Of a stretch of 50,497 bases of DNA, positions 1 to 7,720 are shown one piece after another. Below the pieces are notes generated by a model. The model had not been told where the DNA came from, did not search any database, and was given only the letters and a program-made list of their open reading frames with translations. The translations under genes and the position numbers were made by a program. How positions within the stretch are numbered: position 1 is the first letter of the stretch; each line of letters starts with the position of its first letter. This DNA is from an uncultured bacterium. Its GTDB lineage: Bacteria > Verrucomicrobiota > Kiritimatiellia > CAIKKV01 > CAITUY01. The stretch spans positions 1 through 50,497 of the forward strand of contig CAITUY010000051.1 in the NCBI GenBank assembly GCA_903895695.1, given 5' to 3'.

Positions 1-164
1 TCGTCGCCCCCCGCGCGGGGGCGTGGATTGAAACCTCCTGAAGGTCGGCGATCGGGAAGGTGGTCGCGTCGCCCCCCGCGCGGGGGGCGAGGATTGAAAC
101 ATGTCGTTCGTATTCCGAGGCCAAGACGCAGCCGGACGCCCCCCGCGTGCGGGGGGATTGAAAC
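1..164 (+). CRISPR. Trailer end of a type I-C-like CRISPR array (three repeats, two spacers)
   Basis: Three repeat copies end in GGATTGAAAC or GGGATTGAAAC at 3-34 (32 nt), 68-100 (33 nt) and 135-164 (30 nt). Each has a C-rich/G-rich palindromic stem. The spacers are 35-67 (33 nt) and 101-134 (34 nt). The repeat closely resembles the 32-nt type I-C (Dvulg) family repeat. The 3' ATTGAAAC end places the leader to the left, outside the window, so this is the distal, oldest end. No two copies are identical. The second has an extra G and an altered base before GGATTG, and the third has a distorted stem and a shortened 3' half. No cas gene is inside the window. Confidence 0.9.
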
Positions 165-286
165 TGTCACATCAACTGCTCCACCCAACCCCTTTCATCG
201 CTCTTGACCTTCCGACGTGGGCCTAGCACCATGCCTGTCTTTGTGACGCCTAGTGTAGAGTGTCTTCTTATCCGTTAGGAGGAGCC

Positions 287-1090
287 GTGAAAATTTCGAT
301 TGCCTCGTATTCATTCCACGGGTTGCGTGGGGCCGACATGATGGACGTGTTCGGCTATCTCGAGACCTGCAAGTACCGCTATCAGTTGGATGCGGCCGAC
401 ATCTGGAACGGCTTGATAGGACGGGATGAGACGGCCTACTTGCAGGACAGTTTCCTGAAGAAACTACGGGAGGCGCTGGCCGAACGCGAAATGACGCTGG
501 CCAACTACCACGCCGATGGTTGCCACATCTGGGAGGATGATGCCGGGCAGCGCGAGGCGCACCACCGGAGCGCCCTGGCACACCTGAAGGCGGCGGCATA
601 CCTCGGGGCCAAAACCGTACGCATCGACGCCGGCGGCAAGGGCCAGGTGTGGACCGCCGAGCAGTTCGACCTCATCGTGAAATATTTCAAAGAGTACGTG
701 CAGTTCGGCCTGGACCACGGTTTCAAGGTCGGCCCGGAAAGCCACTGGGGCCCCGAACTGGTGCCCGATAACATGGAGCGGCTGGCGCGCGCCGTGAATC
801 ACCCCGGTTTCGGCATCCTCATGCACATCGGCCATTGGGAGAACGCGCCGGAAGAAGAGGGCGATCGGCGGCTGGCTCCCTGGGCCGTCCACACGCACGT
901 CGACGCCCGGATTACGCGGACGCGGCTCGAGCCGGCGATGCGCGCCTTGATCGCGGCGGGTTACCAGGGCTACTGGGGCGTCGAGCACCATTCGAGCAAG
1001 AATGAGTACGCGGAGGTCGCCTACCAGGTGGCCGAAGTCCGGCGCGTCCTGGAAAAGATTCGCCTGGAAACGGAAACCAAGCCGGCGTAA
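287..1090 (+). CDS. Sugar phosphate isomerase/epimerase (xylose-isomerase-like TIM barrel)
   Basis: The product is 267 residues and begins MKISIASYSFHGLRG, the usual opening of AP-endonuclease-2/xylose-isomerase-like TIM barrels that isomerise or epimerise sugars and inositols. Metal-ligand-type motifs run along the barrel: DAADIWNG, RIDAGGKG, GPESHWGPE, HIGHWE, HTHVDAR and a C-terminal GYWGVEHH. The GTG at 287 is preferred over an in-frame GTG at 260 because AGGAGGAG lies at 277-284, just upstream of 287, and because the family alignment starts there. It is followed 38 nt later by an NAD-dependent Gfo/Idh/MocA oxidoreductase. That pairing is common in inositol and rare-sugar catabolism. No signal peptide is seen, so it is cytoplasmic. 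The substrate cannot be told from sequence. Confidence 0.85.
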   Translation: MKISIASYSFHGLRGADMMDVFGYLETCKYRYQLDAADIWNGLIGRDETAYLQDSFLKKLREALAEREMTLANYHADGCHIWEDDAGQREAHHRSALAHLKAAAYLGAKTVRIDAGGKGQVWTAEQFDLIVKYFKEYVQFGLDHGFKVGPESHWGPELVPDNMERLARAVNHPGFGILMHIGHWENAPEEEGDRRLAPWAVHTHVDARITRTRLEPAMRALIAAGYQGYWGVEHHSSKNEYAEVAYQVAEVRRVLEKIRLETETKPA

Positions 1091-1128
1091 AGCGCGGGAG
1101 AATCGTCTTCGTAAACAGGGGAACGAAC

Positions 1129-2235
1129 ATGGCGGACAAGAAAACACGCATTGGCATCATCGGAGTCGGCCAGATCGGCAAGCACCACCTGGAGACGTAT
1201 ACCAAGGTTCCGGGTGCGGAGGTCGTCGCGGCGGCGGACATCAACGAGGCTGAACTGAAGCGCGTAGCCGAGCGCTATTCGATCCCGAACGTCTATACCG
1301 ACTTTCGTGAGTTGCTGAAGCGCACGGACATTGAGGCCGTCGACGTCTGCCTGCACAACAACCTGCATGCGGGCGTGACGATCGCCGCCCTGGAAGCCGG
1401 CAAGCATGTCTACTGCGAGAAGCCTATGGCCGGCGCGTATTGTGACGCCAAGGCCATGCTGGATGCTGCGCGACGGTGCAGCCGCCGGCTGAGCATTCAG
1501 CTCAGCACGCTCTTCGCGCGCGAAACCACGATCGCCAAGCGGCTGATCGATGCCGGCCGTTTGGGCCACATCTACCACGCCCGTTCCACCGGCTTTCGCC
1601 GCCGCGGCCGCCCGTTCGTCGACGGCTACGGCACGTCCAACTTCGTGAAGAAGGAGATCGCCAGCGGCGGCGCCCTCTACGACATGGGCGTGTATCATAT
1701 CTCCCAGATGCTCTACCTCCTGGGCGCGCCGGCCGTGGAACGCATCAGCGGCCGCGTCTACCAGGAGACCGGCATGGACGAGGGGCGCCGCAAGTCCTCC
1801 GGCTACAACGTCGAGGAACTCGGGATGGGCCTGGTCCGCCTGGCCGGCGGCATCACGCTCGACATCATCGAGTCGTGGGCGATCCATCTCAATGCGTTCG
1901 AGGGTAGCTATGTCGTCGGTTCCGCCGGCGGCGTCCGGCTGGCGCCCCTCAGTTTTCACGCCACCATCGACGACGTCGAGGTCAACGAGACCTTCGAGCA
2001 GGACATGACCGTCAACCGTTGGCACGATCTCGGGCAGATGACGGCGGCGGACGACGGGCCCCAGCCGCACTGGATCGCCGCGCTGCAAGGGAGCGCCCCG
2101 CTGCTGCCCACGGCCGAAATCGCGTTGCAGACGATGCTGATCAGCGAGGGCATTTACCTGTCGGACCGGCTGGGCCGCGAAGTCACGGCCGCCGAAGTCG
2201 CCGAGCACTCGCGTTCGACTGCGCTGAAGGTATAG
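1129..2235 (+). CDS. Gfo/Idh/MocA family NAD(P)-dependent oxidoreductase
   Basis: This is a 368-residue cytoplasmic enzyme, normal length for the family. The N-terminal Rossmann fold shows GVGQIGKHH (about residues 12-20), and the conserved CEKPMAG segment, whose Lys is catalytic in the family, lies near residue 97. The C-terminal alpha/beta domain contains GGALYDMGVYHI, with the Asp and His expected of the active site. Family members oxidise or reduce a sugar, inositol or amino-sugar hydroxyl with NAD(P). It is preceded by a sugar isomerase/epimerase, and the two probably act on the same keto-sugar. It may also serve products of the carbohydrate locus at 25-50 kb, but that link is inference. 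The exact substrate is unknown. Confidence 0.9.
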   Translation: MADKKTRIGIIGVGQIGKHHLETYTKVPGAEVVAAADINEAELKRVAERYSIPNVYTDFRELLKRTDIEAVDVCLHNNLHAGVTIAALEAGKHVYCEKPMAGAYCDAKAMLDAARRCSRRLSIQLSTLFARETTIAKRLIDAGRLGHIYHARSTGFRRRGRPFVDGYGTSNFVKKEIASGGALYDMGVYHISQMLYLLGAPAVERISGRVYQETGMDEGRRKSSGYNVEELGMGLVRLAGGITLDIIESWAIHLNAFEGSYVVGSAGGVRLAPLSFHATIDDVEVNETFEQDMTVNRWHDLGQMTAADDGPQPHWIAALQGSAPLLPTAEIALQTMLISEGIYLSDRLGREVTAAEVAEHSRSTALKV

Positions 2236-2259
2236 CCCGCCCTGCGGTTGGAGCACACT

Positions 2260-3579
2260 ATGCAGAAGACTACGACGCGATGCTGGCGGCAGAGGGGGGC
2301 CGGTGCCGGAATGTTGCTTCTGGCAATGGCCGCTGCGACAGCCGGGGCAGAGGGTACTGCCGCTTCCCCTGCACAACCCGGCGGCGACTGGCCCCGGTGG
2401 CGCGGCCCGAACAACGATAACCTGCCCGCGGTCACGAATTTCCCGCAGGACCTCGACAAGGGACTGGTGAAACTGTGGGCGGTGAACGACCTGTGCGCCG
2501 GGACGAATTCGCAGGCCTGGGCGTGTCCGTCAGTCGCCGGCGACCGGTTGATCGTCACCGGGCGGAACGGCGACAAGGACGTGGTCTTCTGCCTGAATGC
2601 CGAGACCGGCAAGGAACTCTGGAAGCAGGACTACGCCGCGCCGGTCGATAAGGACGTGCAATACGGCAACGGTCCTCGGGCCACGCCGATTATTGACAAC
2701 GGGCTTGTCTACACCTTCGGGTGCAGTGGCGAGTTGGCGTGCTGGTCGCTCGACGACGGCAAGCCCCTCTGGCGGCTCAGCCTCGCCAGCCTGCACGGGC
2801 AACGGGAACTCTGGGGCTGCTCCAGCACGCCGCTGATCGTCGGCGATACGCTTTTCGTGCAAGCCGGCGGCTCGAATCTCGTCGTGGCGTTGGATAAGCG
2901 CAAGGGCGGGACGATCTGGGCCAGCCGTTCGGGCAAGGCCGGCTACGCCGCCCTCACGTCGGCCCGGATCGCCGGTCGCGATCAGTTGCTCGCCTTCGGC
3001 GCCGACGGGCTCGTCAGCCTGTCCCTCGACAAGGGCGAGCCCTTGTGGACGTTCGCCTGGCCGACCGCGATGGGCATGAACTGCGCCACGCCGCAGATAG
3101 TGGGAGAAGACAAACTGCTGCTGTGCTCGACGGACTACAACCACAAGGGTGGCCTGGTGCTGCTGGCCTTCACCAACGGGGTCCCGAAGCCGGTGTGGGA
3201 GACGCACACCTTCGGCGCGGCCCACAACGATCCTGTCGTCGTCGACGGCTTCGCCTATGCCTACTCGGGCTTCAGCCTGGGTCCGAAAGGGCTGTGCTGC
3301 ATCGATCTGGGCGGCGGCACGCAGAAATGGCTCACCGATCAGGCGGGTGGGCCGGGGAACGCGGTCAGGGTCGGCAACAACCTGCTATGCCTGGGCAATA
3401 ACGGCTTGCTGGTTTTGGCCAAACCCTCGCCGCAGGAATTCCAGAAGCTTTCCCAGTTGCAGGTCTTCGATGCGAATCCGGCCAAGGGACAGGCGGTCTG
3501 GACCCAGCCGATCGTCGCCAATGGCCGGCTCTACCTGCGATTCAGCAACCAGATGGCGTGCTACCGGATCGTCGAGTAG
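2260..3579 (+). CDS. Secreted PQQ-like beta-propeller protein
   Basis: The product is 439 residues. An Arg-containing N-terminus and a hydrophobic stretch (GMLLLAMAAATAGAEG) form a likely Sec signal peptide, followed by GGDWPRWRGPNNDN, a common opening of PQQ-like repeat proteins in planctomycete and verrucomicrobial genomes. Repeats of the type 'LNAETGKELWK', 'LDDGKPLWR', 'LDKRKGGTIW' and 'LDKGEPLWTF' mark the blades of an eight-bladed propeller. Proteins of this family are usually exported scaffolds or redox proteins, and cofactor binding cannot be judged here. ATG 2260 was chosen over an in-frame TTG at 2248 because it directly precedes the basic n-region. It starts 24 nt after the oxidoreductase stop, so co-transcription is likely. 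Confidence 0.85.
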   Translation: MQKTTTRCWRQRGAGAGMLLLAMAAATAGAEGTAASPAQPGGDWPRWRGPNNDNLPAVTNFPQDLDKGLVKLWAVNDLCAGTNSQAWACPSVAGDRLIVTGRNGDKDVVFCLNAETGKELWKQDYAAPVDKDVQYGNGPRATPIIDNGLVYTFGCSGELACWSLDDGKPLWRLSLASLHGQRELWGCSSTPLIVGDTLFVQAGGSNLVVALDKRKGGTIWASRSGKAGYAALTSARIAGRDQLLAFGADGLVSLSLDKGEPLWTFAWPTAMGMNCATPQIVGEDKLLLCSTDYNHKGGLVLLAFTNGVPKPVWETHTFGAAHNDPVVVDGFAYAYSGFSLGPKGLCCIDLGGGTQKWLTDQAGGPGNAVRVGNNLLCLGNNGLLVLAKPSPQEFQKLSQLQVFDANPAKGQAVWTQPIVANGRLYLRFSNQMACYRIVE

Positions 3580-3687
3580 CGGGCATTGCCGGAGGTGTAC
3601 GCTCTGTCGCTTCCGTGCGGGCGTTCAGCGCAAGAAGTTGATTCGGGAAGGTGGAGCGTTCAGCATTCGCTTTGGGAGGAAACTCTG

Positions 3688-4797
3688 ATGGCAGCAGCAG
3701 CGAAACTCACGAACGTGGCCCAGGAACGGGCACTGCTGGTCCAGGCAATCATCGGGCGCCAGGATCGGCAGCAGGCTCAGGACTCGCTCGAGGAGTTGGA
3801 GCGGCTGGCCGATACGGCCGGGGCGGTCGTCATCGGGAGTCTGGCCCAGCACCGCGAGCGGCCTACGCCGAAGTACCTGATCGGCGAGGGGAAGGTCGAG
3901 GAGATCCAGATGGCCTGCCGCCAGGCAAACGCCAATTTGGTGATCTTCGACAACGATCTGACGCCCAAGCAGGTCAATAACCTGGACCAGGCCCTGGGCA
4001 TCAAGGTCATCGACCGTACTGAAGTCATTCTGCAGATCTTTGCCCGGCGGGCGCGGTCCGCAGAGGCCCAGATCCAGGTGGAGTTGGCCCAGCTCCAGTA
4101 CCTGGTTTCGCGCCTGCCGGTCTCGGAAAAGCAGCCGCGTTTTTCAGGCGGCATCGGCATGAAAGGTCCGGGCGAGAGCCCGCTCAAACTGCGCAACGAA
4201 CCCATGCGGCGGCGGATCCGGGACCTGCAGCGCAAACTGGAGACGATCCAGGCCCGGCGTTCGCAGACGCGCGCACGCCGGGCGTATCCGTCGGTGAGCC
4301 TGGTGGGTTACACGAATGCGGGCAAGTCGACGATCCTCAATACGCTCTCGGCCGCCGACGCCTACGTGGACGATCGCCTGTTTGCCACGCTCGATACCAA
4401 GACGCGCCTGGTCCGGTTGCCGGACGGCCGGGAAGTGTTGCTGACCGATACGGTCGGTTTTATCCGGCACCTGCCGCACGGGCTTGTCGCCTCGTTTCGT
4501 TCCACCCTCGACGAAGTGCGCGAGTCGGATCTGCTGCTCCACGTGGCCGATGCCAGCCACCCCCACGTGCAGGATCACTGCGCGGTCGTCTTCGACACGC
4601 TGGCCGAGATCGGCGCGCAGGACGTGACCCAGGTGCTCGTGTTCAACAAGTGCGACCGGCCCGAAGCACAAGCCGCATTGCCCGACCTGTTGCGGCTGTT
4701 CCCCGACGCGCTGGCCGTATCGGCGCTTCGGAGTGACGGCTTGGACCCGTTGCGCCAGCGGCTGGCAGAGGCGCTTCAGGGCAGGCCGCCCCGATGA
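3688..4797 (+). CDS. hflX: GTPase HflX
   Basis: A ribosome-associated GTPase of 369 residues. It has the HflX N-terminal domain (SLAQHRERPTPKYLIGEGKVEE), the long helical linker typical of the family with a glycine-rich GIGMKGPGES segment, and a complete G domain: G1 GYTNAGKST (207-215), G3 DTVGF (from 254) and G4 NKCD (from 320). HflX binds the 50S subunit and rescues stalled or heat-damaged ribosomes. The ATG at 3688 has GGGAGGA at 3674-3680 with ideal spacing. The longer in-frame extension to 3586 is not family-like and was rejected. The C-terminus is short compared with the E. coli protein, as in many phyla. It overlaps the next gene by ATGA. Confidence 0.95.
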   Translation: MAAAAKLTNVAQERALLVQAIIGRQDRQQAQDSLEELERLADTAGAVVIGSLAQHRERPTPKYLIGEGKVEEIQMACRQANANLVIFDNDLTPKQVNNLDQALGIKVIDRTEVILQIFARRARSAEAQIQVELAQLQYLVSRLPVSEKQPRFSGGIGMKGPGESPLKLRNEPMRRRIRDLQRKLETIQARRSQTRARRAYPSVSLVGYTNAGKSTILNTLSAADAYVDDRLFATLDTKTRLVRLPDGREVLLTDTVGFIRHLPHGLVASFRSTLDEVRESDLLLHVADASHPHVQDHCAVVFDTLAEIGAQDVTQVLVFNKCDRPEAQAALPDLLRLFPDALAVSALRSDGLDPLRQRLAEALQGRPPR

Positions 4798-5648
4798 CGC
4801 AGGGCGTCCGGATGAATGGCGCGACGATCCTCCGCCAGTGGTGCGCGCTGCTGCTGGTCATGATGGCCGCGCTTTCCGCGGCGGCCGCGCCGCCCACACA
4901 TTTCTATTTTGTCCAGATCACCGACACGCACTGGGGCGCCCGCGACGGTGCGGCGCTGACCCGCCGCGCCGTGGAGGCCATCAACCAGTTGCCGTACAAG
5001 ATCGAGTTCGTGGTGCACACCGGCGACATGCTGGCCGACGCCATCGGCAACGAGTCCGTCGTACAGGACGGATTGGACGCCATGAAGTCCCTCACGGCGC
5101 CCGTCTACTACGTCCCCGGCAACCACGACATCCTGAGGGGCGATCTGGCGAGCACGGTCGCCCTCTACAAGAAATACTTCGGAACCCTGAGCCGCCGGGC
5201 GGAGGTGCAGGGCGTGGTGTGTCTGTTTTTCTACAGCGAGCCCCTGGCTGGCGGATTTCGGGTGCGCGGCTATGACGCGCTCGGGTGGCTGGAAGAAAAT
5301 CTCAAGCAGGCCGGCGACAAGCCCGTACTACTGTTCCAGCACAGCCCCTCGATCGGCAATGCACTCGACAAGCGCGAGCCGCCGGAATGGGACGAGGAGA
5401 CGCGCCAGGCCTGGGAGGAACTGGTCAAGGGCAAGGTCTCCCTCAAGGCCATCGTGGCCGGCCACCTGCATCGCGACGAACTGCACTGGGTCGGCCGGAT
5501 CCCGCTTTATGTCAGTGCGCCGATGGCGCGGTTTTGGGATCGCCAACCGTCATTCAGGGTCTATGAGTATTGGGACGGCAAACTGGCGTACTGGACGGAG
5601 TACCTCGAGGATGGGAAGGCGCGGCGGGGCCGCGGTGCGGATCAGTGA
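4794..5648 (+). CDS. Secreted calcineurin-like metallophosphoesterase
   Basis: The product is 284 residues with an N-terminal signal peptide (WCALLLVMMAALSAAAAPP) and the metallophosphoesterase signature: ITDTHWG, HTGDMLAD, GNHD, a lone FQHSP and GHLHRDE. These supply the Asp, His and Asn ligands of a dimetal centre. The protein is therefore an exported or periplasmic phosphoesterase with unknown substrate. The ATG at 4794 overlaps the hflX stop (ATGA), implying translational coupling. A second in-frame ATG at 4812 is also possible. The stop codon TGA (5646-5648) falls inside the first copy of a GTGAACA heptamer array, so the repeat defines the C-terminus. Confidence 0.88.
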   Translation: MTQGVRMNGATILRQWCALLLVMMAALSAAAAPPTHFYFVQITDTHWGARDGAALTRRAVEAINQLPYKIEFVVHTGDMLADAIGNESVVQDGLDAMKSLTAPVYYVPGNHDILRGDLASTVALYKKYFGTLSRRAEVQGVVCLFFYSEPLAGGFRVRGYDALGWLEENLKQAGDKPVLLFQHSPSIGNALDKREPPEWDEETRQAWEELVKGKVSLKAIVAGHLHRDELHWVGRIPLYVSAPMARFWDRQPSFRVYEYWDGKLAYWTEYLEDGKARRGRGADQ

Positions 5649-5714
5649 ACAGTGAACAGTGAACCGATCTTTGTTTGCTGTTTACTGTTTAATGTTCACT
5701 GTTTACTGTTCGCT
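5643..5714. repeat. GTGAACA-type heptamer array, inverted arrangement
   Basis: At 5643-5665 three near-perfect copies of the 7-mer (CAGTGAA-CAGTGAA-CAGTGAA) run forward. From about 5672 to 5714 five degenerate copies occur on the opposite strand (TGTTTGC, TGTTTAC, TGTTTAA, TGTTCAC, TGTTTAC, then TGTTCGC). Transcribed RNA could fold into a long imperfect hairpin. The first forward copy supplies the TGA stop of the phosphoesterase gene. Related arrays lie at 7633-7717, 9348-9381 and 18032-18087. Confidence 0.85.
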
Positions 5715-5761
5715 GATTCAGGCAACGGCGGGGCTCGGGAGCCCTGTGGACGAGGGTAGCT

Positions 5762-6316
5762 ATGAAGGCGATGTGGGTGGCGATGGTCGCGGTGGCGATG
5801 CTGCTGGGTTCGGGGTGTGTGACGATGATGGACGACAAGAGCCTGGCCCGGCAGCAGGCTGATTTCGACGCCATGCAGACGGATATTGCCGCGCTCAAGG
5901 AGCGCCTCAACGTGATCCAGGTGGAGCAACAGGCCCTGGCCCGGGATATCGAGACGCTCCGCCGGACACCTCGCGAGGATGCGGCGGCCCGCACGCGGCT
6001 GGACCAGATCGAGCAGCAGATCCATGCGCTGAGCGCGGCCCGCGAAGCCGACCGGCGCGAGATTGTGGACGAGATCAGCCACAAGGTGGCCGGGCTCGTC
6101 AATGCCTCGGGCGGATCGAGCTCCTCCGGGCGGTCTTCTTCCGGGAAGGGCGGCGGCACCGAAACCGGATACGAGCATACGGTCAAGGCCGGTGAGACAA
6201 TGTCGGCGATCGCCCAGGCTTACAAGGTGAGCGTCAGTGCGGTGATGAAGGCCAACAACATGAAGGCCGGCGATAAGATACGAGTGGGCCAGAAACTGTT
6301 CATTCCGGCCAAGTAG
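5762..6316 (+). CDS. LysM-domain lipoprotein with coiled coil
   Basis: The product is 184 residues. MKAMWVAMVAVAMLLGSGC is a lipoprotein-type signal with Cys at residue 19, although the lipobox is imperfect. Residues about 25-110 are heptad-rich and charged (LARQQADFDAMQTDIAALKE onward), predicting a coiled coil. A Ser/Gly-rich linker (about 118-137) leads to one C-terminal LysM domain (VKAGETMSAIAQAYKVS... VGQKLFIPAK) that binds the glycan backbone of peptidoglycan. The layout suggests an envelope tether: lipid anchor, stalk, cell-wall binding. The start has GAGGG a few bases upstream. It is isolated from the upstream gene by the heptamer array. Confidence 0.85.
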   Translation: MKAMWVAMVAVAMLLGSGCVTMMDDKSLARQQADFDAMQTDIAALKERLNVIQVEQQALARDIETLRRTPREDAAARTRLDQIEQQIHALSAAREADRREIVDEISHKVAGLVNASGGSSSSGRSSSGKGGGTETGYEHTVKAGETMSAIAQAYKVSVSAVMKANNMKAGDKIRVGQKLFIPAK

Positions 6317-6337
6317 GGGACCGCCGAAGGACACGTA

Positions 6338-6359
6338 GCCGCCGCCGTGAGGCGGTGGC
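6338..6359 (+). terminator. GC-rich hairpin between the LysM gene and the next gene
   Basis: GCCGCCGCC (6338-6346) pairs with GGCGGTGGC (6351-6359), one pair being a G-U wobble, around a GTGA tetraloop (6347-6350). The hairpin lies 22 bases after the LysM stop. There is no T-run, so it may be an RNA stabiliser or a factor-dependent terminator. The candidate GTG start at 6347 sits exactly in the loop. Confidence 0.35.
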
Positions 6360-7666
6360 CAGTCGTCAGAAAGCCTCGGAATCGAAGAGCCACGCCCTCA
6401 CGGGCGCGGCCACAGAATGTGAACCCATCGCCCGAGACGCCAGAATTGGCTCCGGCTCCCGTGCTGTCCCGCACGGAGCGGCGCGAGCGCGCGGTGGCGG
6501 ATGCCCTGAGAACTTTGATCCGCGACCTGTACCTGGAGCGGTTCGGGGTGGCCCCAGAACGCTTGGACGGAATCGACCTGGCACTCACGGCGCGCATTTG
6601 CCCCGCCGATGGGTGGGCGTTGACGTTCGATCCGCCCCTTTCCGAGCAGGTCTCCGGCCACATCGAGGAAGCCCAGGCGGCGCACGCGGTCTACCGGCCC
6701 GGGCGGGTGTGGTGTTTCCGGTGCGAGTCGGCGGAATGCGACCACGCCGCGCCGCCCTCGGCGGTGTCCGTGTTCCGGGCTTACACGTCCACCGGGCAGC
6801 CCGAGTGGCAGGATTTGCACCAGGCGTTTATTGCCGCGCAGGATACGCGCGTCGATCGGCTGTTCGCTGATGCCCCGGAGTTGGTGGCGCTGGTGCAGTC
6901 GGGCCGTGAACTGCGGCACGAGCAGCTCAGCTCGTTTGGCCGCTCATCGAAGACGTATTCGATCCTCGGCCAGGTCGTGGCCGGCTACTTCCAGCTTCCG
7001 CGGCGCGCCGCGGGCCGGGACGAATCGCGCCGGCTGGCCGTGACGTTTCAAGTCGTCGAAACGCGCGGCCGCGGGGGACGGCTTGAAGTGCGGCTCAATA
7101 CGATTGCCGGGGTGTCGGCTGGGATCGAGCTGGACGATCTTTTTGCGGAGGCGTGGGAGCCTTGGGCGTTGCGGGCCCGGGAACTCGCGGCCCGGGCGCT
7201 GGCCGCCTTATCCGAGCGGGCGGAGGCGGCTCGTCAGGCGGCGCGCACGGAGGAGTTTCAGTCCGCCATGCGGCGCGTGCCGACCGTCCTGCGGCGGCTG
7301 GCCGAGTTCCTGGAGCGTGGCCAGCGGCAGGGGCGGCGGCGTACGCGGCATGTGGAGGACCGGCGGCAGGAGGACCGGCGGCCCGTCCACAAGGCATTGG
7401 ACGATGCCCGCGCGGCGGCAGCGGGCGCGCTTTATGCCGATGAAAAGACAGGGACGCTGGTGGTTTGCGGGCCGCAGAGCCGGGCACATGTCTTCAACGT
7501 CGAGGGGCGGCACGTGACCAGCTTCGTGCTCGGGCCCGGCGCGGTCGATTTCAGGCTGCGGACGCGGCGTTGGCGTCAGGCTACGCCCGAGGAAGCCGCT
7601 GCGCTGAAGACGCGCATCCGCGGGAGTGGAGCAAGTGAACAGTCAACAGCGAGCGGTGCGCCGTAA
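6347..7666 (+). CDS. Unknown protein with SWIM-like zinc-finger motif
   Basis: The product is up to 439 residues and of no family I recognise. The visible feature is a CxxC-x4-CxH cluster, C123, C126, C131 and H133, in WCFRCESAECDHAAP, which is similar to but not identical with the SWIM finger (CxCxnCxH). The surroundings are Arg-, Glu- and Ala-rich, with an Arg-rich region about residues 300-345 that could be helical. There is no signal peptide or membrane segment. The start is uncertain. GTG 6347 lies in a hairpin loop, and an in-frame GTG at 6419 (VNPSPETPELAP) is an alternative that would drop 24 basic residues. The last codons run into a heptamer array, and the gene is convergent with the ankyrin/MORN gene. 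Confidence 0.6.
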   Translation: MRRWPVVRKPRNRRATPSRARPQNVNPSPETPELAPAPVLSRTERRERAVADALRTLIRDLYLERFGVAPERLDGIDLALTARICPADGWALTFDPPLSEQVSGHIEEAQAAHAVYRPGRVWCFRCESAECDHAAPPSAVSVFRAYTSTGQPEWQDLHQAFIAAQDTRVDRLFADAPELVALVQSGRELRHEQLSSFGRSSKTYSILGQVVAGYFQLPRRAAGRDESRRLAVTFQVVETRGRGGRLEVRLNTIAGVSAGIELDDLFAEAWEPWALRARELAARALAALSERAEAARQAARTEEFQSAMRRVPTVLRRLAEFLERGQRQGRRRTRHVEDRRQEDRRPVHKALDDARAAAAGALYADEKTGTLVVCGPQSRAHVFNVEGRHVTSFVLGPGAVDFRLRTRRWRQATPEEAAALKTRIRGSGASEQSTASGAP

Positions 7667-7717
7667 CGGCTTACCCGCAGGCACTGTGCACTGTTTACCG
7701 TTCACTGTTCACTTGCC
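7633..7717. repeat. GTGAACA-type heptamer array between convergent genes
   Basis: Forward degenerate copies (AGTGAACAGTCAACAGCGAG, from about 7634) overlap the last codons of the upstream gene. Inverted copies (CACTGTGCACTGTTTACCG and on to TTCACTTG, 7682-7717) reach the 3' end of the minus-strand gene that stops at 7721. The inverted layout would give a hairpin on either strand, so it could act as a two-way 3' end for both genes. Confidence 0.75.
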
Positions 7718-7720
7718 GTT

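Noticed and set aside
204..232. TTGACC-type -35 upstream of the sugar isomerase gene
   Set aside because: No acceptable -10 lies 16-18 bp downstream, so it was not called as a promoter.
5659..5862. Short frame beginning MNRSLFAVYCLMFTVYC, resembling a signal peptide
   Set aside because: The hydrophobic look comes from translating the heptamer array, and the frame runs into the LysM gene out of phase.
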